Of a DNA stretch of 64,000 bases, positions 23,165-36,500 are shown piece by piece. Position 1 is the stretch's first letter. Each line of letters opens with the position of its first letter. Under the pieces are notes generated by a model, which ran no database searches, was not told the DNA's origin, and saw nothing but the letters and a program-made list of their open reading frames with translations. Location of the stretch: NCBI GenBank assembly GCA_018697195.1, contig CM031864.1, positions 16,734,371 through 16,798,370 of the forward strand, written 5' to 3'. Source of the stretch: Certhia americana. Its lineage: Eukaryota; Chordata; Aves; Passeriformes; Certhiidae. The translations under genes were made by a program, and so were the position numbers.

Positions 23165-26100
23165 GGTTAAGAAAGTTTGGATTCCCCACTAAAATTGTTT
23201 TGGGATGGCTTTTCTATGTTATTAAGCACATATACTGTCTCCATCCTTGGATATGGTAATACTATTTTTGTCTCAGTGTTGCCTTTAGGAAGATTGATGT
23301 TGTTTACAGTGCTTTCTATGGGTTTGCATTGTATCAAAGTCTCAACATTCATCAGTAAAATTTATGTGATGTATTATCTTGTCCATTTCTTTAGGTTAGA
23401 CAGAAATGAACCAGGCAGATTTTGATGTCTCTACGTATATAAGACATTTTAATGTCGCCTTTCTTTCCCCCATTACAGACTACTGAAAGTAAGTACATTC
23501 TTACAGCAAGTGTTGACACCAATCTGTGTAAGTGATCTTACTGAAATTTGCTCTTTCTCATTTATAGGCAGAACTGTCGTTCTAGAATACTCTTCCCACA
23601 TCTGAAGCGACAGCTAAAGCCTATAAAGGAACGAACCTGCATTGCTTGCAGAGGAAAATGTTTGTGATTGGTCACTGTAGTTCTCCCAAATACTCTGCGA
23701 AATCATTAATGTGTCAGGACTTTTTGTCAGTGTCTCATTGCACATTGACAAATGATGGAGGAAACATGTTCTCATTACAGAATGAGGTCCAAAGCAACCT
23801 GAAGGGATGAACTATACCACCTTACTTCCCCCAATAGGATGAACTCTGCTTATTATGTTCCGGCCTTTATTATGTAGTAATTGATTATTTTGAAAGCCAC
23901 ATAAATGAGAGTAGGCAAAAAAAATTTGATTATTCACATTTATCAAATGAAATAGAAGTAATGTCTGGGAGAAGCCGGCTTACCAATTCACAGAACTTAG
24001 AAGAAAGGATTAAAAATATTCTGGAATGTGGGGAAGTATTTTGAAACTGTCTGAAAATAAAAACCTCTTGCAGAGTAAGAGATCCCTATAGCTGCAAAAT
24101 TTAGATTCAGGTGCATTTACAGTCACAAACAGCAGTACCTATGCTGCACTGTTAAAGAGTCTTTTCCAGCTCAGCTTGATGGGCATGTTGATGCAAGTTT
24201 GACAAACAAAACATAATTCATTTTGCCAGTGATGGAGATTTTAACACTTGCTTGAAATAACTGAAAATCTGGCAAAAGAGAGTTAAAGTTCTGCTGCACA
24301 GTATTTCCTTTGACTGAAAACAAAAGCTGTTTATAAACTCTGAGAACCATGTTTGAAGTACAATAAAAAAGCATTGCTTAATGAATTTTACAGCAACTAT
24401 AAAAATTGGGGTTTTTACTCACACCATACTATTTTCTGTTCTCAGCACAAAAAACGCAAACAAACAAACAAAACACCAACAAACAAACAAAACCCCAAAC
24501 AAACAAACAAAACAAACAAAAAACCCAGAGAAAATGATCAGATCATTCATTTGCCATCACTGATACAGTTCACACACAGGATGGGGGACAGGTAGTGAGA
24601 TAGATCTGCATATAGCTGAGAAGGCTATAACTGAAATGATCAGAGAACTCCAATGGAGGGAAGTCTTGAACATGTAGAGAGAACCCAGGGGAATACTTTT
24701 TCTTTCACGGCCCTCAATGTATTTTTTACATCTTCTCCTACTCATTCTTTCTCGCTGATTTGTGACAGCAGGGGGATCCAACTGCCCTTCACCCCCTATC
24801 TCATGTCATATCACAGATCTCCCTGCTTAGAAGCAAACCTGTTGCTGGAGCACCATCCAGCACATTTTCCTGTGCAGCCTCCATCCAGCATTTTAGCTGC
24901 CATTGCACTGCCAGGGTCAAACACAGAGAAGGCCAGAGATGGTCCCTAGGAGGCTGCAGTTGTTTCCTGCTTCAGAGAGGAGATGGCAGGTTAAAACTCT
25001 GGGCTCAGGCTGCCCTTAGGGCTCAGCAGGGATGCCAGGGCTGTCCCACCAGAGTGGAGCTCATTAGAAGGGCTCCTTGCAACATGTATGACCGGCTGAG
25101 CTGAGATGATGTGCTTGGAGGAGTTCCACATTTTGCTTATGCCAAGACAAGAAGATGTGTCACCGGTACAATTTCTACTGGTGACAACTACTGTTGCAAG
25201 TACTCAGCAAACTGCCTCTGTGCTTTTGGCTGCCCCAACAAGTTCAGCTGCTTGGCTCAGCTGTGGAGAAAAGGAGAAAGTGCCCTCTATTTCCAGGCAA
25301 TTGGCAGTGCAGAGATTTGCAAATGTGCATTGACCTTCAGCAGCAGCCAAAAGGAGATGGGGACTGCCCAGGTGGCAGAGCAAAGGTGCAGCATAGGGTC
25401 TTGCTCTCAAGCACAGTGGAAAATCCCTTAGTGTCATGCATTACTGAGTGATCATAAACAGATTTAGGAAAGTCAAAATGCAAGGGGACCTGAGTTGCGC
25501 TCCACACACCTCCTTTCCAAATTCAGCATTGCAGCTGGAGGCACAGGCTCTGTTGGGAAGTGGGCAGAAGGGTCTCACACTTGCCTTGTCTAGATGCAGG
25601 CATGAGGTGGAAACAGACCTTGTGCAAGACAAAATTTCCCCACCCCAGATTAGGAGGTAATATCTCATGTTTCGTCTAGATTTTTTCCCACTGCTTTCTG
25701 TTCTAATTTTTATTTTCTTTCCTGCTGCTTGTGTAGGTCTGGATGTCTGTGAAATAATATTCCAGCCAGTCTGGGGAGCTGTAAATGTTGGCTAATTAGT
25801 TCATAGGTTGTGCTTTAAGAATAACAAAGTTTTATCAGTGTCAGGCAATGTGACTGTTACCGTTTTGGGGATAGGGAATTCCTATCTATCTGCTCTGTCA
25901 GACATTTTTTATGCCATATTCTACAGCTACAAAGGCACATGTTTCCTTTAGAATCATGATACTAGATTCTGATTAAAATGGAAACACATCAGGAATCACC
26001 AGATTTTATTGCATAAATATTAAATAGGATTTTTTAAAAATAACCAAACCAGTCACATCTTAAGTGCTTAAAATGGGACATGTGATTTTGAAGTGTTGAG

Positions 26101-27615
26101 TGTTAATTAAAAAAAGAAAGGAAAAATATTTTTACACTGAGATATGGATTCTGTACCCTCTCCAACATTAATTTTCAATTTTATATGCAAGGCAGTTTAA
26201 TATTTATTTATGAGTGGGGTCTGCCTGTATCATGCAACTTCTTTGTGCAGTTTAGGGATAGTTATTGTAGTTCAGTATTTTCCAAACTGTCACACATTCA
26301 TTCTTTACATTTCTTGGGGTTTTTTTCCTTACCAGTATATAAGTGAGCACTTCTGAGCTGCACACCACAGGGGACATAGAATTTCAAAAAGGGCAGAGAT
26401 AGATGGAAAAAGTGGAGTTTCAACCTTTACAAATGAGAATGTTTGTCCATTTAATAATAATAATAATGAAAAGGACACCCGACTCAAAAACATTTTCAGA
26501 AAATTGAAGTCCCAACAATAGCTTGCAGGACCTATGGGGCAGTGAGAACTGTTCTATGATCAGCAACAAAAGTAATGGCCCGAGAATCAAGCTGCCACTT
26601 GATAGTTGCATACAGACAAAGGGCCAGTACAAGGCTTAGGGTTCTTTGACCTGCTTTTTTACAACTAAGAAGATCACTGTTTAATGGTTAAAAAACTATG
26701 ACCTCAAATAAATAGGGTAAAAGGGAAGAAAGATGGAAAAAAGAAAGGCTAGGGAAATGAGGGAAGCTCGCTTCACTGTCACAGAAAGATTTATGGAGAA
26801 ACAAGGACATCTCTGCTGTCCCACTTATCCATTTACGTTTCTCCCCTCTCTTTGCACAGCAAACATACCTGAAGAATGGTTCCCTAAATTTGGTTTCTAT
26901 TCCCTTCTCGTTCTTGGGATGGCCCTGGATGAGGCCCTACTGTACCTTTTTCCAGCAATTAAGATAGCATTGCCTTGAATTTGTTAGCTCAGAACGTAGA
27001 ATAGATAGAATTGTGAGTGGAAGAAATGAGTCACTTTTGTCCCTCCTGGTCTCTCAACTGTTGCCCCTTGCTGTCTTTCTGTTCCCAGTGGTGTGAAAGG
27101 CTTGGCCAGCCTCAGTGATCTCACTGACAGACTGCAGTGGTTTTCCCACTGCTGGGGACTTCTTCAAACTGTGGCCCTCAAGATGCAGTCCTACTTCAAG
27201 AAGCTGCAAAATGCTCACTCTCATCAAGCTCTAGAGGCAGAATGAACCCTGGAGTCCCAATGATTTCTGGAGATTCACTGTGTTGTGTGAATCACTGGAG
27301 TGGGTTTGCTGGCTACTGTGTTTTGCTGCTGTTGTTTCTAGAGAGAGCTGTGAAGGCATCAGGGCTTGGGTGAGAATCAGCACTTTCATGGCCTGAGCCT
27401 TAAGGCCAAACCTGCAGCAAACTGCTGCAAATTCACCCCCAGAAAATGGGGCACCTCTGGTCTTACACTAGAGCACAGCCTTTGCACAAGTTCATACTCT
27501 GGTCATGTCAGGGTGTCTGTGAGAGCAAGCTGATGGGTTTGTAAGGGTTTGTCTCTGTGGGAGCTGCTAGAAAGTTTTGTCTTGTGTCCAGTTCTACTAC
27601 TTTGGGCTTCCCACA
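23163..27615. other. Noncoding, no gene recognised
   Basis: Unique DNA. Overlapping open frames at 25106-25451, up to 106 codons on three frames, reflect local stop-poor composition and not a gene. No domain is recognisable. The A/C-rich microsatellite at 24455-24524 and a short (AAT)n near 26453-26467 are the only repeats seen. Confidence 0.6.
24455..24524. repeat. (CAAA)n-type microsatellite
   Basis: About 70 bases made almost only of AAAC, AAC and AAAAC units. It is a simple-sequence repeat and produces Lys/Asn/Thr/Gln-rich spurious frames. Confidence 0.95.
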
Positions 27616-27753
27616 AATATGTTTGTCAAGAAGACGGTAGAAAAGACCTATCCAGAACTATTTCTTGTCCACCAAACCAAAACCAATATGTTTTTTAAGA
27701 AGATGGTAGAAAAGACCTATCCAGAACTATTTCTTGTCCACCAAACCAAAGGT
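27616..27753. repeat. 69-bp tandem duplication
   Basis: Two adjacent copies, 27616-27684 and 27685-27753, each starting AATATGTTT and ending in CACCAAACCAAA plus three bases. They differ at three internal positions plus the last three bases. The unit is a multiple of three, so the plus frame at 27577-27798 (73 codons) shows a 23-residue repeat containing VEKTYPELFLVHQTK. The frame has no other support. The high identity indicates a recent duplication. Confidence 0.95.
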
Positions 27754-29637
27754 AGGAATGTATTTTCCTGTAACTTACCACTTCCCCTCTTGCACTAGAT
27801 TTTTCCATTACAGTCTTCCAGTAGATCTCCTCTCTCTCACTGTGGCCTTTTCAGCAGGATCCCTTACAGTCTATCATCCACAAAGTGCCCTTCCATACAT
27901 AAGTCTCAGCTTGGTCTTCTCCTTTGCTACAACTCATCTGACCTCTACTTATTAATGTAAAATTAAAAAAGACATAACTTGCATTACATATCACAGGAAG
28001 GCCTGTATATTCTATTAAAACAACACAAAGTTGGAAAAAAGATGGAAACAAAGAAAAGAATTTAAATTAGTTACTTAAAAGGTTTGTGGAAGTGTGAAAA
28101 GATTTACTTTGGTTGTCCAATATTTGTCATTCATTTAATCAATTAATTTACTTCTCACAGCCAAAACACTGCCATTAAAAAGGCTTACTCAGATGCTTTA
28201 CCGTGTTCATATTGATCCATTTTCAGTGAAAATATCAATATCCTTGTATAGATCTAGACCTTAAAGTTACTTAATTATTGATTGAGAAACAGTTGCTCAG
28301 ACTGTGGAGGCAGATTTCTGCTGTGTTCAATGATAATAAGAAACCAAGTTTTGCATGAACAGACATTGTGTAGAACTATCCTTGTTCAATGTATTACTTG
28401 TCAGAGGGGAGCAGAAGTCTATCAAAATGACTTTTCTGTGACCTGGTATAGTCAACACTTCCCATTTCATTCATCAACTATTGAAAACTAAATTAGAGAA
28501 CTGTGTACCTTTTTCAGTAATTGTTTCTTACTGTCACTCTGAAGACAGAATGAACTTTCCTGATGAAAACCACAATAATAAATAAAACATTCAAATCCTG
28601 TTGCTTTTCTGGCAGCGTCTGAGCACAGTTTTGAAACATGAGGACTGTAATATGTTGAGATATAATTAATTTAAAATTTTGGTGGTTTTGGTGGCCTGTG
28701 ATTTCTACTGAAACAACTGGTAGTAAATCTTTATAATCAGGAGTTAGAAATAAACAAGTTTGGATTTTCATGTCAGATTCTATAGGTAATTTATTGGTTT
28801 GTAGGAAAATTTGTTATTTTGAAATTATGCAGATAAGAAAAAAAAAGGGGGGGAAAAAGTGTTTCTGTTGTCCATGATTGTAACTGAGGAGCATGAAATG
28901 AAGCTGGACCCTAAGATTTCCTTGAGGTAAGGGGAAAGGGTTTCATTCCTGTTGTGAATGAAAATGAGGTAGTTCTATAGAGGTTCAGAACAAAGGCATA
29001 GCAGAATAACTAGATATAACCTCAGTCCCCCAGTCCTCTGTAGGACACTTTCCAAATCTTAGGCTATTGTACTTCACAGCCATGGGCTAAATGACGAGCT
29101 GCAGACACTGTGTGACAGCCAAAGCTGGCTCAAAACTCCTCAGCAAGGCTGGCACATTTGAATGTTGCACCCCGAGAATGAGGGTTTGAGGCAAGGTAGC
29201 AGCCCAGCCCTGCATCCCATAGAAGGTGGTGGAGGGCAAAGGAGCAGAGCTGGCCTCTGTCCCCCAGGAGTATCTCCCACACAATATAGTGGAGTTGTTT
29301 CTTTGGTGGCAGCGGCAGCACTATCCTGCATATCCAAATCCCTGCTGTAGGGTAATCCAGGTACTGGTAAGGATCAGTTTCAATTACCATGGGTTTACAA
29401 GTGTGATGCTACAGGTGGTTGCCATTTCTGTCATGCCAGGATGTGACCTTGTGGCTAAAGCCTTAGAAATACAGAGACAATCATCCTACATCACCATGTC
29501 TTAACTCTGACCTGGGCCAAGAGCAAATGTTTCAAAAGAGCGAAGAGATCATAGCATGAACAATACAGAAGAGTCTGCCCATTGTGGTTGGAGTGGGACA
29601 TAATAATCTTTAATTTGCAGATATTAAGCCATAGCAA
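27754..29637. other. Noncoding, no gene recognised
   Basis: AT-rich DNA with frames under 95 codons. An A/G-rich patch lies at 28837-28860. Nothing identifiable is present until the CR1 fragment. Confidence 0.6.
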
Positions 29638-29719
29638 GACTTGGGTTGGAATGGACCTTAAAGATCAACTAGTTCCAAACTCCCTGCCTCACTAGATCAA
29701 GTTACTCAGGACCCCATCA
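29638..29719 (-). mobile_element. CR1 3'-end fragment
   Basis: On the plus strand the sequence reads TTGGGTTGGAATGGACCTTA, then AAGATCAACTAGTTCCAAAC, then CCCTGCC, TCACTAGATCAAGTTACTCA and a CCCCAT. This is the complement of the CR1 3' untranslated end in its normal order, with about 19 bases of the usual sequence deleted after CCCTGCC. The element is therefore in minus orientation and reduced to under 100 bp. No tail repeat or target-site duplication is visible. Confidence 0.85.
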
Positions 29720-29776
29720 GTTGTCAGTTGTGGAATGATTTAAATGTTAAAAAAAATCAGTTCTGGTTTTGTTTAA

Positions 29777-29799
29777 TTTTTTTTTTTTTTTTTTTTTTT
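29777..29799. repeat. Poly(T) run, 23 bases
   Basis: A 23-base T homopolymer beginning about 60 bases beyond the CR1 fragment. CR1 elements do not end in poly(A), so it is not that element's tail. It is probably an independent simple repeat. Confidence 0.9.
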
Positions 29800-30814
29800 A
29801 ATTTGAGTAGTGTATGAAAGACCACAGCTGATTTACTCAAGATGCACAGACATGCTTATTGGCAATAATGCCACACTTGCAAAATTCTGTATCAGACATA
29901 AACCAGACTTTACTGTCTGTCTGTAAAGGTATTGTTTTCAGTAGTTCTTGAGGTGATATGCACTAGTTTGAAAATGCTGGAACGTCTGCAAGACTTCACT
30001 GCATCCAGGGTGAACAGCAATGGAAGATTGGTCTGGAAGAATTCAGGGAGTTGAACCCCAGATCAGTTCTATTGATGCTGACAATGCCAAGGTCAGTGTA
30101 TCTATCCTGACCCTGTGAGTCACTGGAGAACCCAACCACTGGTAACTAAAGGCCAGATCAGCCCCATGTGTTTTAAGTCCTCAATTCTGAAAAAGTAAAC
30201 TGGGTAATAAATGGAAAGCCCTTGATCTCACATGTAAACAAGAGCAGTGTGCAACTGGGTAAAATGAAGTTGTGCACTGAGGATGTTTCCAGCAGGAAAA
30301 AACACCACCATTAGCATGGCTTTTCCCTGGCTGTTCTGCAGTTTTAGAGGTTTGGCAATATTACATTCAGAGGCATGACAGCATGAATTTAGGGAAGAAA
30401 AATGTAGTTTAATAACATTTCAAATAATTTGTTTGCCCTGCAGCATATATAACTACTACAGATAACAGCATATCAAAAATAGAAAATATGAGAATCGATA
30501 AATTTATTCTGCTTTTGTATATTCTACAACTCTTTATGAAAAACAGAACATTTAAAATGGAAAATTGCAAAGTTCTGAGGCATCAGGGCCATACAAACTG
30601 ATCTTGCATGAAATTATGCTGTTGTTCAATTATTAGGACACTCATTAAAAAAAATCCCACTATGATAAAGACATCTGTTTAAAACTGGCATGCGCTCAGA
30701 GTCAGGGCAGGGTACTCTATACTGAAAATTAGCCAAGAAGATGGTAGATCATCTCTTTTCACAGGTAAGGAATCATAACTGTAAAGCATAAAGAAGGATG
30801 GTTTAAGACATACC

Positions 30815-30863
30815 CAGTATATATGTATTTATATGTGTATATATGTGTACATATATATATTAA
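30815..30863. repeat. (TATG/TATA) microsatellite
   Basis: A short run of ATATGTAT and GTATATAT units. A simple repeat without coding support. Confidence 0.85.
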
Positions 30864-31496
30864 AAAATTAAAAACCCAGCCTATTTACAGTATATTTTTA
30901 CAGCAAATCCTCCATTTCAAATGCCAGAATGGGAAACAGAGATTAAATTTGCACTTTACTTTGTTTTGTGTTTGTAATGTCAATTTTCTATTGATTTTAA
31001 TTACATATCATTGAATTGTGTGTTGCAAATAGCTCACTCTGGCTGTGTGAAGGGAGCAAAGCATTCTTTTAGGAGGATCCTGCTCTGCTCTGGATATGAC
31101 TATTCTCCATATCCATTTTTGCCTGCACATGCCTCTTTTCCCCATGGAGTTCATGCACTGTGTGATGTGGCACTCTGGTCACCCTTTATTAAGCAAAAAC
31201 ATTACAAATATGACCTGTACGTTGTCATCTACATGGGTTTGAGGCAAATGAAAATATCATTGGCAGGGCATACATAGGAGTTTCTTTTTAATCATGCCAA
31301 GGAATAACACTCATTTTAATGAAGAACTTGCACTTTATTTTACCCTATACCATGCATCAAAGAGGAAGCCTCCATGAGCATATCAAGCACAGGAAGTAAT
31401 TGGGTTTAGAGCAGTGTGTGGAAACTGCCTCAGCAAAATTTTCTTAGTCTTGATGACTTCTTCTTGCTATTGCTGGTGTCTCTAGAGAGTATATAA

Positions 31497-31516
31497 TTTT
31501 TTTTTTTTTTTTTTTT
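31497..31516. repeat. Poly(T) run, 20 bases
   Basis: A 20-base T homopolymer in AT-rich unique sequence. No retroposon body was recognised on its left or right side. Confidence 0.9.
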
Positions 31517-33508
31517 ATGCAAAGATGAGAAAAAGTGATTGGAGACTTTTAAAGAAGGGACTAACTGTTAATGCCTGTATTCAATGAATTCTCAGTTATT
31601 CACGGCTGGGAGGTAGCTCTAAAGTACAGAGACTACTTCCTGCATGGGCCCATTTTTTCCATAATACTCTAGGAGAAGCAGACCAGAGATTAATGAAAGG
31701 TTTAAACTGACTCACATTTTTCAACACTGGCCGATTTGACAGAGATGGCCTGTTTCTGAAAGGAAATTAATTTCTTCATCATTAGCTGAAAAATCACCAC
31801 AGTGTCTCCTTCCTGTATAACAAACATGTATTCTGGTGACTCCTTGGGTTACCCAAAAAATAATTAGTTAAGGAAAATCTATGCAGAGTACAATCAGTTC
31901 AATTTTCTTTTTTTACTTAGTTTGTGTTTTGAAAATTCACAGAAATTATTCAATTCCCACATAGTTCTTTTCCTTTCCCTAACAGTATGTTGGTGATCAT
32001 GTATCTTTGTTGGCTCTGCTCAACAGATGAAGCAGCAGTGTCCATATCCAGACATTCTTTCAGCAGTGATCCAGAAGTGAGAAAGCCCTGCACAAACCAC
32101 TATGTTCTCCTAAAATCCTTCAGCAAGCTGAATATTTTTTTAAAATCACAGTTGTCTACAGTGGAATGGCTATGCTTTATGTACTTGGAAGGCAGTGGCT
32201 GCTTGGAAGCAGGATATTCTCAGGACTTGATTTACAGATAACCTAGGTATGGAAAATGCGAGTCTATTGGGCATCTAACTTCTATGTGACTCCAAATGCT
32301 TATTTGTGTCTACAGGTACCTTACTTTGCACCTGATAGCATTCTAAGGCTGTGTATAAATTTTGAGCAAAGTCATGCAACTTTACATAAGCATAAGCCTT
32401 TAACATGTTTACTATTCATTGCTATGATGAACATGTTTCAGCTAACATCATGGGTTTTGCCTAAGATATCCTTGTTGTTGTTTTGGATGTTTTAAAGCTC
32501 ACTGTTAAAAGACAAAAAACCTGAACTGAGTGAAACTGCACAGCTCTCTGACTTAAGGAGAGAGAGCCTGATTTACACCAGCTGAAAATCTGATTGTTGC
32601 TTTTGAGCTATCATAATTGTTTAAGTGAAACAGACAAAGTAATTGGTGCAAACTAATACAACTGATGGAAAAAGATTCAGTGTTTGTCAATACCAACTAT
32701 GCTATGGAGAACCTGATCAATGAATTAGTCTATCAATTAATTAGCCTAGGCAGAAAATGACTCCCTGTACTGTTAGTCCATGAAAAGATCAATAAAGTCA
32801 AATGTCTAGTTTAGTGTTTCTCACGTAATGATTACATTATGAGAAGAAGAATAAAAACAGTATTTATATACTGTTTCTATTACAGTTCTCAAGTGTTCAA
32901 TTAACAAAAATACACCCAGACAGTCCTGTTAGAAAGATTAAAAGCACAAATTTTGGGATTTTATTGCTGTAAAGTTGTTTGTCCTCCTGCCTGTTTGTGC
33001 TACATCTTCAAGGGACTAATATTCTTATAAAGAAATGATTGAGTGGCATAAGGATTCACATATACTGAGCAAACATTTTGTCAGTTCTATGTGGGAAATT
33101 GTGGCAAGAAAGTCTGCTTTTAGGGCAAGTCCTTCCTTTTGGCAGGGGCTAGACTGAGCCACATCTCTGGGACAGCTTTGGCAGTTCACAGCTGTTGTTG
33201 TGTCATCACCAGAAATACACTGGACAGAAAACTGAGAACTCAACCTTTTTCTGTTTTAATTGGCTGCAGTCTTATTATGTCTGCTAAGTATGTCTTGGTC
33301 ACTCACACTTTGAATTTTGCATATTTATAATTTCCTTTACAGCAAAAATAGGCAAATACATCTTCTGTACAATCCGATAAAGTCCCTAATTATGAAGCCT
33401 TTAAAGTCTGGCTGTTTGCCCTGTAGTATGAAAGTGAAGAAGCCATTCTTGCTATCATGCACACACATTTGTTGGCTATGAATTTTAAAAGTATGATTTG
33501 CACTATAG

Positions 33509-33526
33509 AAAAAAAAAAAAAAAAAA
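33509..33526. repeat. Poly(A) run, 18 bases
   Basis: An 18-base A homopolymer in AT-rich unique sequence. No associated element was recognised. Confidence 0.9.
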
Positions 33527-36500
33527 GAGTTTTAGATATCTTTGTATAAAATGCATGAAGGGATAATCATGTGAAAACTGAAGTAACTGGCTATTAGTCA
33601 GGCTCGGAGGCTGATGAAAGTAGATTTTGTGAAGGGGGACAAAAAAAAGTCCAGATTACCTGAAAATAAGATTTTACTGAAAGGAAAAATATGCTGTAGT
33701 AATCCTGTGATAATCTGCTGTGATGAATAATAAATATACAGCAAAATCAAAATAAGGCTATCTACAGTCAGTGAATAATTACTGCTTTGAGATGATCTAG
33801 GCTTTGGTGAACATGTAGATTACTTTTAATGTTGGAAATAACCTTTCACCTCTTTAGTCTGTTTCCAGTCTACAATGCTATCTTTAAAAGCTTAGTCTTT
33901 TGCAGAACAATGATGTGTTAGTTCATGTTTCATATTCCAGTATCAATTTTTCTATTAAAAATAGATTCAATTTTAAGTAACTAGTGATGATCTGTTCAAT
34001 ATGAGTTAGCTGGATGAAAAATTAATGTTGGCAGTACTCCTGTTTTGCAGGGATTAGCTGAACTAGCCAGAGTAAAATTTAAATGTGTCTACTTTTTTCA
34101 GTTTCAGCATATTCTGCCTAAAACTTGAACTTTGTACAGGCTTAAAGTTATCAAAAATAAAATAATGCCTCATTTCATTCTGGGGAATGGTCACTTCCAA
34201 GCTGTTGCACAGAGAGTCATAGGAGATATTGTGCCCACCCCACTTTGTGTCGTCCAGAATGCCTAATTTTGAAATAGGCTCCTGTGCACATTGCCACTGA
34301 GCAAACATGGGGGTATGTTACTCTTTGCAGGAGGTGTCTGAAGCCTGCAGAGCAGCCTCTCAGCAGATGAATTGGTGAAGAGGGAGTAAATATATTTAAC
34401 TTATTTTTATAGGGACAACTCTTCTGGGACAAAGGAGGTAAAGAGAGACAACCAGACAATCCCTTTTTCCAAAATTCACAACATGGTGCTAGTGGCATAT
34501 ACCTAAAATACAACGTTGTCTCAAGGATTGACCGAGTCAGAATAAGGCAGTAAACTTCTACTTACCTGGCTCATTTCCCTGGTGAATGTCCCTAAAAGGG
34601 CTTTTCCCAATCCACTCCCAACACAGCATGGCATGCATTTCCTTACAGTGAATATCTGCAGGTTAAGAAAAACCCTTAATGGAGTTACATAGCCTCAGTT
34701 ACCCACAACATTTCCTATAAGAATATATTAAGTCTGAAAATCTTTTGGAGTGTGAAAGAATTGTACTCCTTTGCACAACATTGTCAGCAGGACATTTTTA
34801 GTGCATATGTGGCAGAGGTGCAGGTTGAGGGATCGTTCTCTCATTATGGACCTTTGGGAGTGTAACCCATATTTATTGCTGCCAAATCCTTAATTCACAG
34901 TTTCACTCATCCTGATGTGGATTATTTGGGTAAAATTTTAAGTGGTATTAAGATCCCTGATGAGGGCACTACATTTTCTTACCAACCAATACATTATAAT
35001 GTAGCTACAGATAGTAGACAAAGTAGAGATATATCTTCATTTATCATTTCTGCAACTGCTGGTAGGTAACACCAATCTTTACATGGACACTTCTGGAGAC
35101 ACCAACTTGAATGTGGAAAGATAAGAGTCTATTTATTTTTAACAAAATTATCAGCAATCACATGAGAGAGAGATGGGAGGTTTTTTGGTGAGTCAGAGTA
35201 AGAATCTTACTACACATGCCTAAAACCAGCCAGAAGGGCAGGCAATTTGGCTGTGATTCCTGTTCACCCCCAGCACATGCACATATCTGTCTGGCTTTTC
35301 AGAAGAAAGGGATACCCCTCATCTGTAAGTAAAGAGGTACCTTGAGAACTTAAGCAGCACATTAATAGAAATCTAGTTTTCTGTATTAATGGTCTTTTTT
35401 TGGGTCTGGGCTTCCACTGCATAAAACAGTAGAATGGTGCTTCACCAGATCTGAGCAATCCCAGAGGTGGTTTAAGCAGCAATGCAAAGGAGTTCAGCTT
35501 CTTCAGGCTTTGATGTTTAAAGCCAGTCTGTGGCAGCTGCAGAGTTGGCAGCTCTGGGATGGTGTATATGATGCAAACAGTGGAAAACATGGAACCAGCT
35601 CCTTTCCTGGTTCAGGAAGACTCACTGGAGTCAGTGTCATGAGTTAGCACTGGAAGAGCCAAGGTTCACCAAACCTTTCCAGTCACTCTTCATGTTAAGG
35701 TAGCACTCATGTCCTGTTCATGGACAGGGACCAGCTTGTGCTTGGCACTCTGACCATGAACTCTGAGCCCCAAAGAGTTGATGGCTGTCTGCCAGCACAT
35801 GAAGAGGGCAAGGGGACAAGGAGATGTGCTCAGCTCTGTTGGGACAAGAGAAAGCCCCAAAGCCTGCAGTCTTAAGCATGACAGCTCTAAAAATATCTCT
35901 CTCTCTTTTTGGTAGTAGGCCAAGTAGATTTTTAAGGAAGAATTTGAAGATCAGTGGATTAACTTTATTGCTGTTAACAGAGAACATTTCTGCAGCCTGA
36001 CCTAGCACCTGGTAGAAACCAGAGAGTGAGTAATAATACCACAGATGGAGCAATCCTCTTGGTATTTATGACTAGTTTGGTTCGGGTGGGGTTTTTTTGT
36101 TTGTTACCTTTTTTTTCTGGGGCCGGGGGGTGGGAGACTGTTAATAATTCTGTTTGAATTTAAGAGGGTTTAGAGAATACAAAAGTCAAAAAGTACAGTT
36201 CTGTGTTCTTTTCCCTTAGATAATGTACTCATTCCAGCTAAATATGGGGACAAGTGCCTGGTGCTGTTATCCAATCTCACATAATATTGTTACAATAAGG
36301 AACTGGAAAAAAAATATGACAAAAGCTCAGCATAGGCAGGCTATGGGGTCATGTTGTTTTTGGACTCCAGGATCTTTTTGAAAAATACCTGATGGCCTGC
36401 AGGGTCCCACATAGTTTACCCCAGGTGGCACCAAGCCCCACGGACTCTGCACCAGGTCTCCACCAGCGAGGGGTCTCCACACTTTTGTGAACACATGGAA

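Noticed and set aside
28968..28985. let-7-like seed TGAGGTAGT
   Set aside because: Similarity ends after the seed and I see no hairpin partner arm nearby.
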